Part shown: piece after piece, positions 1-8,985 of the stretch
Numbering within the stretch: the stretch's first letter is position 1
How the letters are laid out: each line of letters starts with the position of its first letter
Source of the DNA: Lodderomyces elongisporus
Lineage: Eukaryota > Ascomycota > Pichiomycetes > Serinales > Debaryomycetaceae
DNA: 64,000 nt
Assembly: GCF_030384665.1 (NCBI RefSeq)
Contig: NC_083675.1
Span: 1,484,001-1,548,000, forward strand
Reading direction: 5' to 3'
The notes under the pieces: model-generated
What the model saw: the letters and a program-made list of their open reading frames with translations, nothing else
What the model was told of the DNA's origin: nothing
The model's database searches: none
Position numbers and translations under genes: made by a program

Positions 1-1
1 C

Positions 2-199
2 ATGTCTGAATATGACAAAGCAGAGAGGCTACTTCGAGAATCGAGAGTTAGGTCTAAAGCATGTGACTATGAATATCTTATTCCTGAAATTGAGCGTGAA
101 TTGGGCAAATTGTTCAAGGAAAGAAAGTTAGTGCAGCTGGGTAAGAAAGTTGAAAAGGATGGTCCAAAATCCATAGAATTAGATATTCAATTGAACTAA
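2..199 (+). CDS. C-terminal end of an unidentified protein, or a 65-residue protein
   Basis: An open frame runs from an ATG at the window edge to TAA. Because only one base lies before the ATG, I cannot tell whether this methionine is the start or an internal residue of a longer gene that begins outside the window; the latter seems more likely. The peptide is charged and probably helical, with a Lys/Glu-rich stretch around residues 30-55 and a hydrophilic end. I do not recognise the family. It lies tail to tail with the transporter gene on the other strand, about 230 bases away, and the gap holds only A-rich 3' sequence. Confidence 0.5.
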   Translation: MSEYDKAERLLRESRVRSKACDYEYLIPEIERELGKLFKERKLVQLGKKVEKDGPKSIELDIQLN

Positions 200-433
200 A
201 TAGTGTTATTAAATAAAGTAAATTGGTAAATAAACAAACGCATAAAATTAGTAAATAGCAGATACACAACGCAATGACAACATTAACAACAATGAAGTTG
301 AATTTTAAAACTAAAGAAAAAAAAACAGAGATTAAAAAAGAACACTTGAAATCGATAATAAAAGAAAATAAAAAAAAATAAAAAAGGGGGAAAAAGAACA
401 TTATTCATCTTCAACTGATCTACTCTCCCATAT

Positions 434-2461
434 CTAAACTAATCTACTATGTTCATCAACTTCTGATGGTTTGGATTCATCTTTATACAGCCACCATTTA
501 GTCAAAAAGTATGGCTTTTTGGCCTCTTGGGCCTTGAATTTCAATATGTCACCTAGTGATGGTGGCTCAATCTCTTGGATGATTGCATTTGCATCGGGCA
601 AACCTTCTGATGAAATGGATCCAGCATCTGATTTGATTGGCTTTATATTGCCAGACAGACCAGTACCCAAGTTAGAAGCTGAACCTGAACCTGAGCCAGA
701 GCCAGGACCTGAGCCAGGGCCCGACTGTAATGTAGGTATGAGATTTGCACTAGCACCAGTAATTATATTGTCCAATTCTGGACGCATGGTTGCTGGGTTT
801 CTCTGCATCGATGCTGCGGTTTGAACACTGTTATCAAGTTGTGGTGAGTCAATATTGTTGGGTGTGCCCGAGAGTCTTCTTTCAGAGATTGCACCATAGT
901 TCCGAATACTGCTGCTGCTAGCGCCCTCTCCAACACTTCCTGAAGCGTGGTAAGAGAAAATAGATGATTTGTCGTCAAATACAGATCCCATTTCTTCTAA
1001 TGATAATCCTTTTGTCTCGGGGAACAAGTACCACACGGCAAAAAAAGAAATAACACAGGATGTTGCTGGAATCAAGTATGTTTTCCATTTGATTTGGTCC
1101 AACAATATAGGTGATGCAAGACCAACAATGAAATTGGAAAGCCAGTTTGTTGCTGTAGCAATGGCTGCTCCTTTCGAACGCACTGATAATGGTAAAATCT
1201 CTGCAGGCAAGAGCCATCCAATTCCACCCCATGAGTATCCAAACGCTGCATTGGCGATAATGATACACGTAACTACAATCACTGCTGTTTGATCATTATT
1301 GAGATGCAACGACCAACCGGCTATATACAAGGTTGAGCCCATTAATAATGCACCGGACATGAGCAATGGCTTTCTTCCCCACGAGTCCACTAAATACCAT
1401 GGTGGGATGGTGCTTGCCACGTACACTATCGAATTGATACCCGTCATAAAAATAGCTTTGCGTCCGACCCATCCGGCACTTTCAAAAATCATTGGCGCGT
1501 AGTAGGAAATCAAATTTATACCATTCAACTGTGAAAACATGAGTCCAAAGCAAGCCACAGATAATCGTTTGGCGTATTTTTTGAATAAATACTCGTACGA
1601 TCTTTCGCCACCCTCAATTCTATCAATCAACACACCTTCTTTGATTTGTCTATACTCACTCTTGGCGTGGTCGTCTTCAACGTCGCCGTCGGCGTACATG
1701 TCTGCAATAACAATCATTCCTTCCAAATCATGGTCATGGTTTAATAACCAACGTGGAGTCTCAACAATGATAAAAGTTCCCAACCAAAGTAGCACGCCCA
1801 TACCCAATTGCACCAAAAGCGGTGATTTCCAGCTGTAGTCGCTATCCACAAAGGAAAAGCCGTAATCAACCCAAATACTGGCTGCATATCCAACAATGTT
1901 ACCGGTGAATTCGGCACATGCATAAAACCCACGATCAGAGGGAGGACTGATTTCGGATTGGTAAATGGGGACAATTGTGGTGAGGAATCCAATGGCCACA
2001 CCACCAATGAACCTGCCGCCGCTCAATATGAAAATATTGGGGGCAAAAGCTTGGATTGCTGCGCCGATAACAAATATGAATGAGCCGTATCTGATGGTTC
2101 TTTTTCTACCGACAAGGTCACCAACACGGCCAGCGACAAATGAGGAGAATAAAGCACCAATCTCCAAGATGGCTATCATTATACCAATTTGAGATGGAGA
2201 AGGGTCGTTGAAGTAGTATTTGAAGTAGTTGTTGGTGATCAATGACGACATAAGACCCTGTTCGAATCCAAAGAGGAATACTCCCAACGACACAAAGATT
2301 GATGTAAAGTTGAGAAGCGCTTTGCCAACCAAAAAGCTTTCCTTGATTTGGACATGTTCATGTGGGAGAAGATGCTGTTGTTGCAGCAGCTGCTGCTGCT
2401 GCTGCCCTGGCAGTTGCGGTGACTGTTGCAAGTGTTTTTGTTGGCCCATGTTTGGTTCCAT
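434..2461 (-). CDS. Major facilitator transporter, sugar porter family
   Basis: A 675-residue membrane protein of the sugar porter branch of the MFS, expected to move a hexose, polyol or related solute across the plasma or vacuolar membrane. Family signatures are clear: the GRVGDLVGRKR loop at about 111-121 after membrane helix 2, the PIYQSEISPPSDRG motif near 165-178, the QLNGINLISYY segment in helix 7, and PETKG near 480-484 after helix 12. Two parts are unusual: a 40-residue Gln-rich cytosolic N terminus and a roughly 175-residue hydrophilic C-terminal tail with a Gly-Ser-Pro repeat, far longer than in most yeast hexose carriers. Such tails occur in sensor-like or regulated carriers, but no sensing role can be read from sequence. 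The start is the first ATG of the frame. The substrate is unknown; it does not look like a classical HXT. Confidence 0.85.
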   Translation of the reverse strand: MEPNMGQQKHLQQSPQLPGQQQQQLLQQQHLLPHEHVQIKESFLVGKALLNFTSIFVSLGVFLFGFEQGLMSSLITNNYFKYYFNDPSPSQIGIMIAILEIGALFSSFVAGRVGDLVGRKRTIRYGSFIFVIGAAIQAFAPNIFILSGGRFIGGVAIGFLTTIVPIYQSEISPPSDRGFYACAEFTGNIVGYAASIWVDYGFSFVDSDYSWKSPLLVQLGMGVLLWLGTFIIVETPRWLLNHDHDLEGMIVIADMYADGDVEDDHAKSEYRQIKEGVLIDRIEGGERSYEYLFKKYAKRLSVACFGLMFSQLNGINLISYYAPMIFESAGWVGRKAIFMTGINSIVYVASTIPPWYLVDSWGRKPLLMSGALLMGSTLYIAGWSLHLNNDQTAVIVVTCIIIANAAFGYSWGGIGWLLPAEILPLSVRSKGAAIATATNWLSNFIVGLASPILLDQIKWKTYLIPATSCVISFFAVWYLFPETKGLSLEEMGSVFDDKSSIFSYHASGSVGEGASSSSIRNYGAISERRLSGTPNNIDSPQLDNSVQTAASMQRNPATMRPELDNIITGASANLIPTLQSGPGSGPGSGSGSGSASNLGTGLSGNIKPIKSDAGSISSEGLPDANAIIQEIEPPSLGDILKFKAQEAKKPYFLTKWWLYKDESKPSEVDEHSRLV

Positions 2462-3019
2462 GTTGTTGGTTTAGTAACTTCTATATTGGTTGTAAGAATG
2501 AAAAACCAAAAAAAAAAAAGGAAAGAAAAAACAAACGAATGAACGAATGAATGAATGAAATACAATAATGGAAGAAATCTGAAACTGGTTGTTTATGGAT
2601 GTAAAATTGAAAAGAGTGGAAAAAGTATTAAGTGGGCGGGGGAGGGGGGAAGGAAAATTGGTGGCAGTTGGTGGCAGTGGGTAGAAGATTCCGTAGCCGT
2701 AGTATTGTATGCAGTACAGATAACAATAGACTCCACAAAATCAGTAGTTGTAGTTTCTCGTTGTTTGTATTTTTTATTTTTCCCTTTCTTTATTTCGAGT
2801 TGTTTCTTTTTTTTTTCTTCATTTTGCAACCATCCCCCTATGAAGACGTTGAAGTACTGGGGTAAGAACGTGTTGAAAAGACAAAAAAAAAAAGAAGTTT
2901 CAGTAAAATAGAAAGAATGTTTATAGTGTATGGATGGTTGTGTGTTTATGAAACGTTGCTTTTTAAGTCGATGTACTAGGATAGATACTTTTGTTGAAGA
3001 AAAATTATAGAATGTTTTA

Positions 3020-3027
3020 TTAGGGTT
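3020..3027 (+). promoter_or_regulatory. TTAGGGTT element (Tbf1-type)
   Basis: TTAGGGTT matches the vertebrate-telomere-like core bound by the yeast factor Tbf1. A second copy lies at 3429 in the same divergent promoter. Binding is inferred, not shown. Confidence 0.35.
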
Positions 3028-3428
3028 GGAAAATGGCTTAATAAAGACGGTGTTTTGTTTTTCAAATCTGACTTCAAGTCAAATTTAAAAAATTGGCATT
3101 GGAATTGACCAAAAACGAAAAAACAAAAAGAAACAAAAAAAAAACCACGACCACCACAACTTCTACCGTCTGCATTACTCAACTACTGGTCCATCTCTTT
3201 TTCCATGCATTGGTTGTTGATTATTCTTCACCAGTCTATGGACACAAGAAATTTTTTAAGATCTAGTATAAATATTTGTACAAGGTAAACTTTAACGTTC
3301 AATGCCTGTTACATAACAACATGTTAAAAAATCAAATGTAGATGACATTTCTCCAGTTTATACTTGTTTTATCACTTTGCTACCAATACAAGAAATAGAC
3401 CTGGTTCTTTGAGTTTTAGTTTTTTGGG

Positions 3429-3436
3429 TTAGGGTT
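3429..3436 (+). promoter_or_regulatory. TTAGGGTT element (Tbf1-type), second copy
   Basis: Second TTAGGGTT in the same promoter, in the extended context GGGTTAGGGTTTGG, which holds two overlapping GGGTT units and is therefore the better of the two candidates. Confidence 0.4.
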
Positions 3437-4122
3437 TGGAGTTAAAAAAAATAATCACGAAACAGAAAGAAAAGAAATAACTCTATTGAATGATAACATA
3501 TAAACTTGTTAAACAAAGTAATTTATTGTTCTTTATTCTTTGTATCCTGTTGGTTGCACCAGTATCATCTATTGTTTATTAAATCCCCAATCTCATATTG
3601 CTTATGGAGTTATGGCCATCAGATTGTTGTTGTTGTTGTTGTTGTTTTTTTTTTAAAAGAAACAACCTCCATTCTTCCCCATCTCCTCACGTGCACATTA
3701 GCTCTTCCCCTCCCCCCCCCCCCCTCCTCCTTCTCTTCCCTCTCTCCTCTCCTCCCCGCTCTTTGTTGCTCACTCTGACCTCATCTTCCAACTTCTTTCT
3801 CTTTTTATTTTTAGCTTTCAAATTTTTGTCATTTCTTTCTTTCAGCACGTTCTACATAAACAGTCACATAGCCAGTACCCAAGTATCATCACCTTTTTGA
3901 TTGCAGCTAGCATAAAGAGTTCCAACCTCCACTCTGCCTACAAACAATAACATTCTTTCCCCCTCTTCTTTCAACTTTTATCCCCTTTATACCCAACCCC
4001 GCTTTCATTGTCACCCACATTCAACATCAACTAGAGAACAATATTAAAGACACTACATATACCTACTTTTTTTTTTCTTTTTATCAATCATAAATATTCT
4101 AGTAACTCCTAACATATTCTCA

Positions 4123-4656
4123 ATGTTGTTCACATCATCATTATCATCACCACAGGTACGCAAACTAGAAGACAGTTATTTCCTTCAGCCCAGTCCAAAA
4201 CGACAGAGAACAAACTCACCACAACCACAATTGCTGCAATTGCAACAACTACCGACTAATGCTTTTTCACTACTGATGCATCAACAAAACCACGGAATGC
4301 AATCATTTAGTGATACATCTACAATGCAAATGAATAATAATGATCAAACTACTCCTTTCAGGTCTACTACACCCACCAACACTAACAGCAACACCAATAC
4401 CATGCACAGTCAAATACACGGCACTATGACACCCATCACACAAACAAATTCAAGAGATCAGATTGAAAACGACAAGATGGAGATAGAAAATCATTTGTGT
4501 ACAAGGGCAGACCAAATAGTCGATTCACAAGAAAGTCTAAACTTGGGTTACGAGTGCCCTTGTGGACATCTACATGGCGCTGGACAAGGTTCTGATCACC
4601 ACGATGTTAGCGCTGTAGGGTTTGTCGACTTCCCCATGCTTAGAGGTCCTGACTGA
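4123..4656 (+). CDS. Small unknown protein with NLS-like basic patch and CPCGHLHG motif
   Basis: A 177-residue protein of unknown function. The first third is Gln- and Ser-rich and carries SPKRQRTNSPQ at about residues 24-34, which looks like a nuclear localisation signal flanked by Ser-Pro phosphorylation sites. The middle is Thr/Asn-rich and low in complexity. The C terminus is different and better ordered: it has CPCGHLHG near residue 146, two further His residues, and ends in LRGPD. The Cys/His cluster could bind a metal, but it is too short to assign to a known finger. At least two CTG codons occur in the Gln-rich part. The ATG is preceded by a long pyrimidine-rich leader, as expected for a real transcript. 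A nuclear regulatory role is a guess. Confidence 0.6.
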   Translation: MLFTSSLSSPQVRKLEDSYFLQPSPKRQRTNSPQPQLLQLQQLPTNAFSLLMHQQNHGMQSFSDTSTMQMNNNDQTTPFRSTTPTNTNSNTNTMHSQIHGTMTPITQTNSRDQIENDKMEIENHLCTRADQIVDSQESLNLGYECPCGHLHGAGQGSDHHDVSAVGFVDFPMLRGPD

Positions 4657-5392
4657 GTAGATAGAAAACTATAAGCTTAATCTGGTTTTAGCAACGAGGG
4701 ATGGTTGAAGATTAGGCAGATTAATATGGGTCGAATGGCCAAATGGGAAGGTAAGAGAAAAAAAATAAATTGGGTCAATTGGTATATTGAAATATGAGAT
4801 TATTAGTTTCAAAAAAAAAAAAATTGTATTGTTTAGGATTAGAAAAATATAGATTGTATAATTATTATTGGTATTGCTATTACTATTACTGTTGATATTA
4901 CTGTTACTATTACTATTACTATTACTAACGACAAATGATTCAAAAGAGTTGTTGTTATATTGGTTGTTATCTTGCTTGTTGCAAATGTTGTTTCTAATCT
5001 ATTCAAATCAAGTATAAAAAAGAAAAAAAATGTAAATAAATCAACAACTTAATATAAGCTCTAACTCATTTCCACAGATAAATATTGTTGTATCAAATGG
5101 ATATTAGAAACAAAAAAAAAAACAAGAGAAAAATAAAATAAATTGGTAAAATTTATATGTTAGAAAAGGCAGTATGTAAGAACCCTCAAGGCCACTACAT
5201 AATCAGGTAATCCATTTTAATGATAGCCTGTCCCATTAGCGATTACTTTAACCATTTCCATCATATTTTCACAATCACTTAGAGCTATTGAAAAAAAAAA
5301 AGAACATAAATTTTGGTATATAATTGATAATTTTCAGTTTATATTCAGAGTTTCTTGAAGAAATTTTACGGTTACAATGTGAAAATGCAATT

Positions 5393-5408
5393 TGTCCCAA
5401 TTAGGAAA
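5393..5408 (+). promoter_or_regulatory. ECB-like Mcm1 site upstream of MCM2
   Basis: TGTCCCAATTAGGAAA fits the early cell cycle box TTWCCCNNNNAGGAAA at all but one defined position. ECB elements bind Mcm1 with Yox1/Yhp1 and drive M/G1 transcription of MCM2-7 in S. cerevisiae. It lies about 285 bases upstream of the MCM2 ATG. Confidence 0.6.
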
Positions 5409-5510
5409 CGTAATTGAATGAATTCTGCTCTTTTTTTTTTCTTTTTTTTTTTTTTTGGCTTTTCTCTTCTCTTCTTCTTCATTTTCTCTCTCATCTTTTT
5501 TGATACATCG

Positions 5511-5516
5511 ACGCGT
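5511..5516 (+). promoter_or_regulatory. MCB box (ACGCGT) upstream of MCM2
   Basis: A perfect MluI cell-cycle box about 180 bases before the MCM2 start, the site recognised by MBF (Swi6/Mbp1-type factors) for G1/S transcription. Confidence 0.6.
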
Positions 5517-5692
5517 CCTTCGTTTTTAGCTTACAAAATTCTTTCAACTCTCAGATCTCGAAATTTTCTTTCCTTCTTTCTATTTCTTTTCTCCATTACA
5601 ATCTTTTATAGATAGGGGTTTTCTTTTCACATTTCAACAACAATTGAATTTACCCAAAGTTTTTTCTTTTTGCTATATAACAATTAAATACA

Positions 5693-8452
5693 ATGTCAAG
5701 CCCTCCACTGCAACCACCGCTGCAACCACCACTGCAATCGACACATAGACGCAGATTGACAAGAAAAAGACAGAATGAAGATACAGACGATTCAGACGAT
5801 GACGTGCAAGATTCATGGAACACACGGTCATCGCCGCCTGCTTCTTCATCGTACCCACGTCAACACAGTCACCAACCATCATCACCTCCACCACATTCTG
5901 GGTTAGCCTCGTCGCCACAGGTCCCCCCCTCTTCGCCAGCAATTCCATTTGACGATGAATTAGACAACGATCTTGAGGATGAGATTCAAAACGATGTAGC
6001 TGACTTGAACCCATCAGATGAAGAGGAAGGTGATGACTTGATGGATAACTTTGAAAGAGATTATCGCGAGAATGCAGAACAGGACCATTACGACTTGGGT
6101 GACCAGAACATCGACGATACTGGTGATTTCGACGAGATGGATATGGCTACAAGAAGAAGAATTGATGAGCAATTGAATAGAAGAGATGCAATTTTGAAGA
6201 ATGCAAGTAGATCACGTGGTGGCGTGTTTTTGGATGATGATGAAGATGATGACGAGGATGCCGAAGGAATTCGAGGACAAAATGAGGGTATGGACCAATA
6301 TGGTTTACCGATCCAGAGAAGGAGAAGAAGGCAACATTTTGATGACGACAATGCCGATCAAGATGACATGTTGGATGATATGGAAATTGACCCATTTAAT
6401 GAGGAATTATCGTTGGAAAGCTTAACAGATATAAAAGCACCCAGTATTACCGAATGGATTTTACAGCCCGCTGTGAGTAGATCCATTGCAAGAGAATTAA
6501 AGAGTTTCTTTTTGGAGTACACGGATGCCAATGGTGACTCTGTTTATGGTAACAAAATGAGAACTTTGGGTGAAGTCAATGCAGAATCATTAGAAGTCAG
6601 TTACAGAGACTTGGCCGACTCCAAGGCCATCTTGGCCTTATTTTTGGCCACGAGCCCTCAGGAGATGTTGAAGATCTTTGATATTGTTGCCATGGAAGCT
6701 GTTGAGTTGCACTATCCAAATTATTCTCAAATCCACCAGGAAATTCACGTGAGAATCATCGATTACCCCAATTTGTTGAATTTGAGAGACTTGAGAGAGA
6801 ACAATATGAACCAATTGGTGAAAGTTTCAGGAGTCGTGACCAGAAGAACTGGTGTTTTCCCTCAGTTGAAATATGTCAAATTTGATTGTTTGAAATGTGG
6901 AGTCGTTTTGGGACCATTTATTCAAGATGCAAACAATGAGTTGAAAATCTCATTCTGTACCAATTGTCAAAGCAAAGGTCCATTCAAGCTAAATTCTGAA
7001 AAGACCTTGTACAGAAACTACCAAAGAATTACTTTACAAGAAGCTCCTGGTACTGTGCCTGCAGGACGATTACCCAGACACAGAGAAGTGATTCTTTTAT
7101 CTGACTTGGTAGATGTAGCCAAGCCCGGTGACGAGATTGAAGTTACAGGTATCTACAAAAATAATTATGACGGTAATTTGAATGCCAAGAATGGGTTCCC
7201 CGTTTTTGCTACAATTATTGAAGCAAACTCTATAAGAAGAAAAGATAATCCTGCATTTGCCGGTGGTAACAACTTGGTCAATGTATGGACTGAAGATGAA
7301 GAGCGCGAGTTCCGCAAATTAGCTCGTGAACGTGGTGTAATCGACAAAATTATTTCGTCTATGGCACCATCTATATACGGACACAAGGATATTAAGACCG
7401 CGGTAGCCTGTTCATTATTTGGCGGTGTTCCAAAAGATGTCAATGGAAAAGTTTCCATTAGAGGTGATATAAATGTTTTGCTTTTGGGTGATCCAGGTAC
7501 CGCCAAGTCGCAAATTTTGAAATACGTTGAAAAGACAGCAAGCAGAGCTGTATTTGCCACTGGTCAAGGTGCTTCTGCTGTTGGTCTTACCGCGTCGGTA
7601 CGTAAAGATCCCATCACCAGAGAGTGGACATTGGAGGGTGGAGCTTTAGTTTTGGCGGATAAAGGTACTTGTATGATTGATGAGTTTGATAAGATGAATG
7701 ATCAAGATCGTACATCCATTCATGAGGCAATGGAGCAACAAACGATTTCCGTGTCTAAAGCTGGTATAGTTACTACTTTGCAAGCACGGTGTGCAATTAT
7801 TGCTGCTGCAAACCCTAATGGTGGTCGATACAATTCCACATTGCCATTGTCACAGAATGTCAATTTGACTGAGCCAATCTTGTCGAGATTTGATATTTTG
7901 TGTGTTGTTAGAGACTTGGTCAATCCTGAAGCAGACGAAAGGTTGGCAAGTTTTGTTATTGACTCGCATATGAGATCACACCCGGCAAATACCGAGGACG
8001 TGATTGATGATGCAGATGAGGATGATATTTCTCTTGAAAAGGCGAGTCGAACTAGATCGGAAAAGTTGCAACAGCTCAAGAACCAAAAGGAACAAGAGAT
8101 TTCACCAATATCACAGGATTTACTTATCAAGTATATTCAGTATGCTCGTGCCAAATGTCAGCCAAAGTTACATCAAATGGATATGGACAAGGTTGCTAAG
8201 GTGTATGCTGATTTGAGAAAAGAAAGTATATCTACAGGCTCGTTCCCCATCACCGTGCGTCATTTGGAAAGTATATTGAGAATTGCTGAGGCATTTGCCA
8301 AGATGAGATTGAGTGATTTCGTAAGTCAGAATGATTTGAATAGAGCTATCAAGGTGAGTATTGATAGTTTTGTTGGTGCACAAAAAGTTACTGTCAAGAA
8401 GCAATTACAAGCCAAATTCCAGAAGTATACTTTGCCAACAAGAGTTAGGTAA
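5693..8452 (+). CDS. MCM2: MCM2, replicative helicase subunit
   Basis: Subunit 2 of the MCM2-7 hexamer, the core of the CMG DNA helicase that licenses and unwinds replication origins in the nucleus. The 919 residues give the expected order: an acidic, Ser/Asp-rich N-terminal tail (about 1-200, the histone H3-H4-binding and DDK target region); a C4 zinc finger with Cys399, 402, 422 and 425; Walker A GDPGTAKS at 599-606; Walker B IDEFD at 662-666; and the arginine finger SRFD at 731-734. The sequence is collinear with S. cerevisiae Mcm2 nearly to the end. The N terminus has three CCA/CCG-CTG-CAA units, so the CTGs should be read as Ser. Length is near the family norm (868 in S. cerevisiae), the excess being in the acidic tail. 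ECB-like and MCB sites upstream predict M/G1-to-S expression. Confidence 0.98.
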   Translation: MSSPPLQPPLQPPLQSTHRRRLTRKRQNEDTDDSDDDVQDSWNTRSSPPASSSYPRQHSHQPSSPPPHSGLASSPQVPPSSPAIPFDDELDNDLEDEIQNDVADLNPSDEEEGDDLMDNFERDYRENAEQDHYDLGDQNIDDTGDFDEMDMATRRRIDEQLNRRDAILKNASRSRGGVFLDDDEDDDEDAEGIRGQNEGMDQYGLPIQRRRRRQHFDDDNADQDDMLDDMEIDPFNEELSLESLTDIKAPSITEWILQPAVSRSIARELKSFFLEYTDANGDSVYGNKMRTLGEVNAESLEVSYRDLADSKAILALFLATSPQEMLKIFDIVAMEAVELHYPNYSQIHQEIHVRIIDYPNLLNLRDLRENNMNQLVKVSGVVTRRTGVFPQLKYVKFDCLKCGVVLGPFIQDANNELKISFCTNCQSKGPFKLNSEKTLYRNYQRITLQEAPGTVPAGRLPRHREVILLSDLVDVAKPGDEIEVTGIYKNNYDGNLNAKNGFPVFATIIEANSIRRKDNPAFAGGNNLVNVWTEDEEREFRKLARERGVIDKIISSMAPSIYGHKDIKTAVACSLFGGVPKDVNGKVSIRGDINVLLLGDPGTAKSQILKYVEKTASRAVFATGQGASAVGLTASVRKDPITREWTLEGGALVLADKGTCMIDEFDKMNDQDRTSIHEAMEQQTISVSKAGIVTTLQARCAIIAAANPNGGRYNSTLPLSQNVNLTEPILSRFDILCVVRDLVNPEADERLASFVIDSHMRSHPANTEDVIDDADEDDISLEKASRTRSEKLQQLKNQKEQEISPISQDLLIKYIQYARAKCQPKLHQMDMDKVAKVYADLRKESISTGSFPITVRHLESILRIAEAFAKMRLSDFVSQNDLNRAIKVSIDSFVGAQKVTVKKQLQAKFQKYTLPTRVR

Positions 8453-8801
8453 GAGAAGCTGGAAATTTGCTTACTCTTTGTTGTGACACTAACTCCTTTT
8501 TTTTTCAATTTTCATTCTTCTTGTTTCGCTTGTCCTTCACTTCTTCTAAGTTTATGTATTTGTTCTAATTAGTTTCTTTTTCTTTAAAAATTTTCATTCA
8601 ATCAACTTGTTAATCCCGAATCTGTTTTCACCTTTTTTTTTTCCTTTGATAACTTCAATTTTGGTTGCAAAATATACCATTCATCTTGAAGTTCTTGATG
8701 AATAACAAAAACTTTTTTAACTTTTTTAACTGTTTTTCTTTTTTCTTTTTATGTTGGTCTGTGCTTCTTTGTTATTAAAACACTCGCGAGGTTAATCAGT
8801 C

Positions 8802-8807
8802 ACGCGT
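8802..8807 (+). promoter_or_regulatory. MCB box (ACGCGT) upstream of PPH3, distal
   Basis: Perfect ACGCGT about 180 bases upstream of the PPH3 ATG, followed 89 bases later by a second copy. Confidence 0.5.
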
Positions 8808-8895
8808 TCTAAACACTGGAAGAAAAAAGTAAAAAAAAAAAAAAAAGAAAAAAAGAAAGAGAAAAGAGAGGAAATGATAGAATGCGTACACCAAT

Positions 8896-8901
8896 ACGCG
8901 T
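8896..8901 (+). promoter_or_regulatory. MCB box (ACGCGT) upstream of PPH3, proximal
   Basis: Perfect ACGCGT 85 bases before the PPH3 ATG. Paired MCBs are typical of MBF-controlled G1/S genes. Confidence 0.5.
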
Positions 8902-8985
8902 CCCAGATTATTTACCAATACACCTTATTTAATTTCAAAAAGCTGTATATTTTCATTCAAACGCTATAATAGCAGTGGCATACAG

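Larger units (their letters stand above)
2462..4122. other. Divergent intergenic region between transporter and small unknown gene
   Basis: About 1.66 kb shared by two divergently transcribed genes. It contains two TTAGGGTT elements (3020 and 3429), a short TTG repeat near 3625, a C-tract near 3712 and a pyrimidine-rich leader from about 3690 to 4080 ahead of the plus-strand gene. No convincing gene or RNA was seen. Confidence 0.7.
4657..5692. other. Intergenic region with MCM2 promoter
   Basis: About 1 kb. The first half is AT-rich 3' flank with an ATT/ACT trinucleotide tract (about 4862-4927). The second half is the MCM2 promoter, with an ECB-like Mcm1 site (5393-5408), an MCB box (5511-5516) and long T-tracts from 5430. 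Confidence 0.7.
8453..8985. other. Intergenic region with PPH3 promoter
   Basis: T-rich 3' flank of MCM2 followed by the PPH3 promoter, which has two ACGCGT boxes and a run of A/G-rich sequence at 8820-8875. No gene was seen. Confidence 0.7.
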
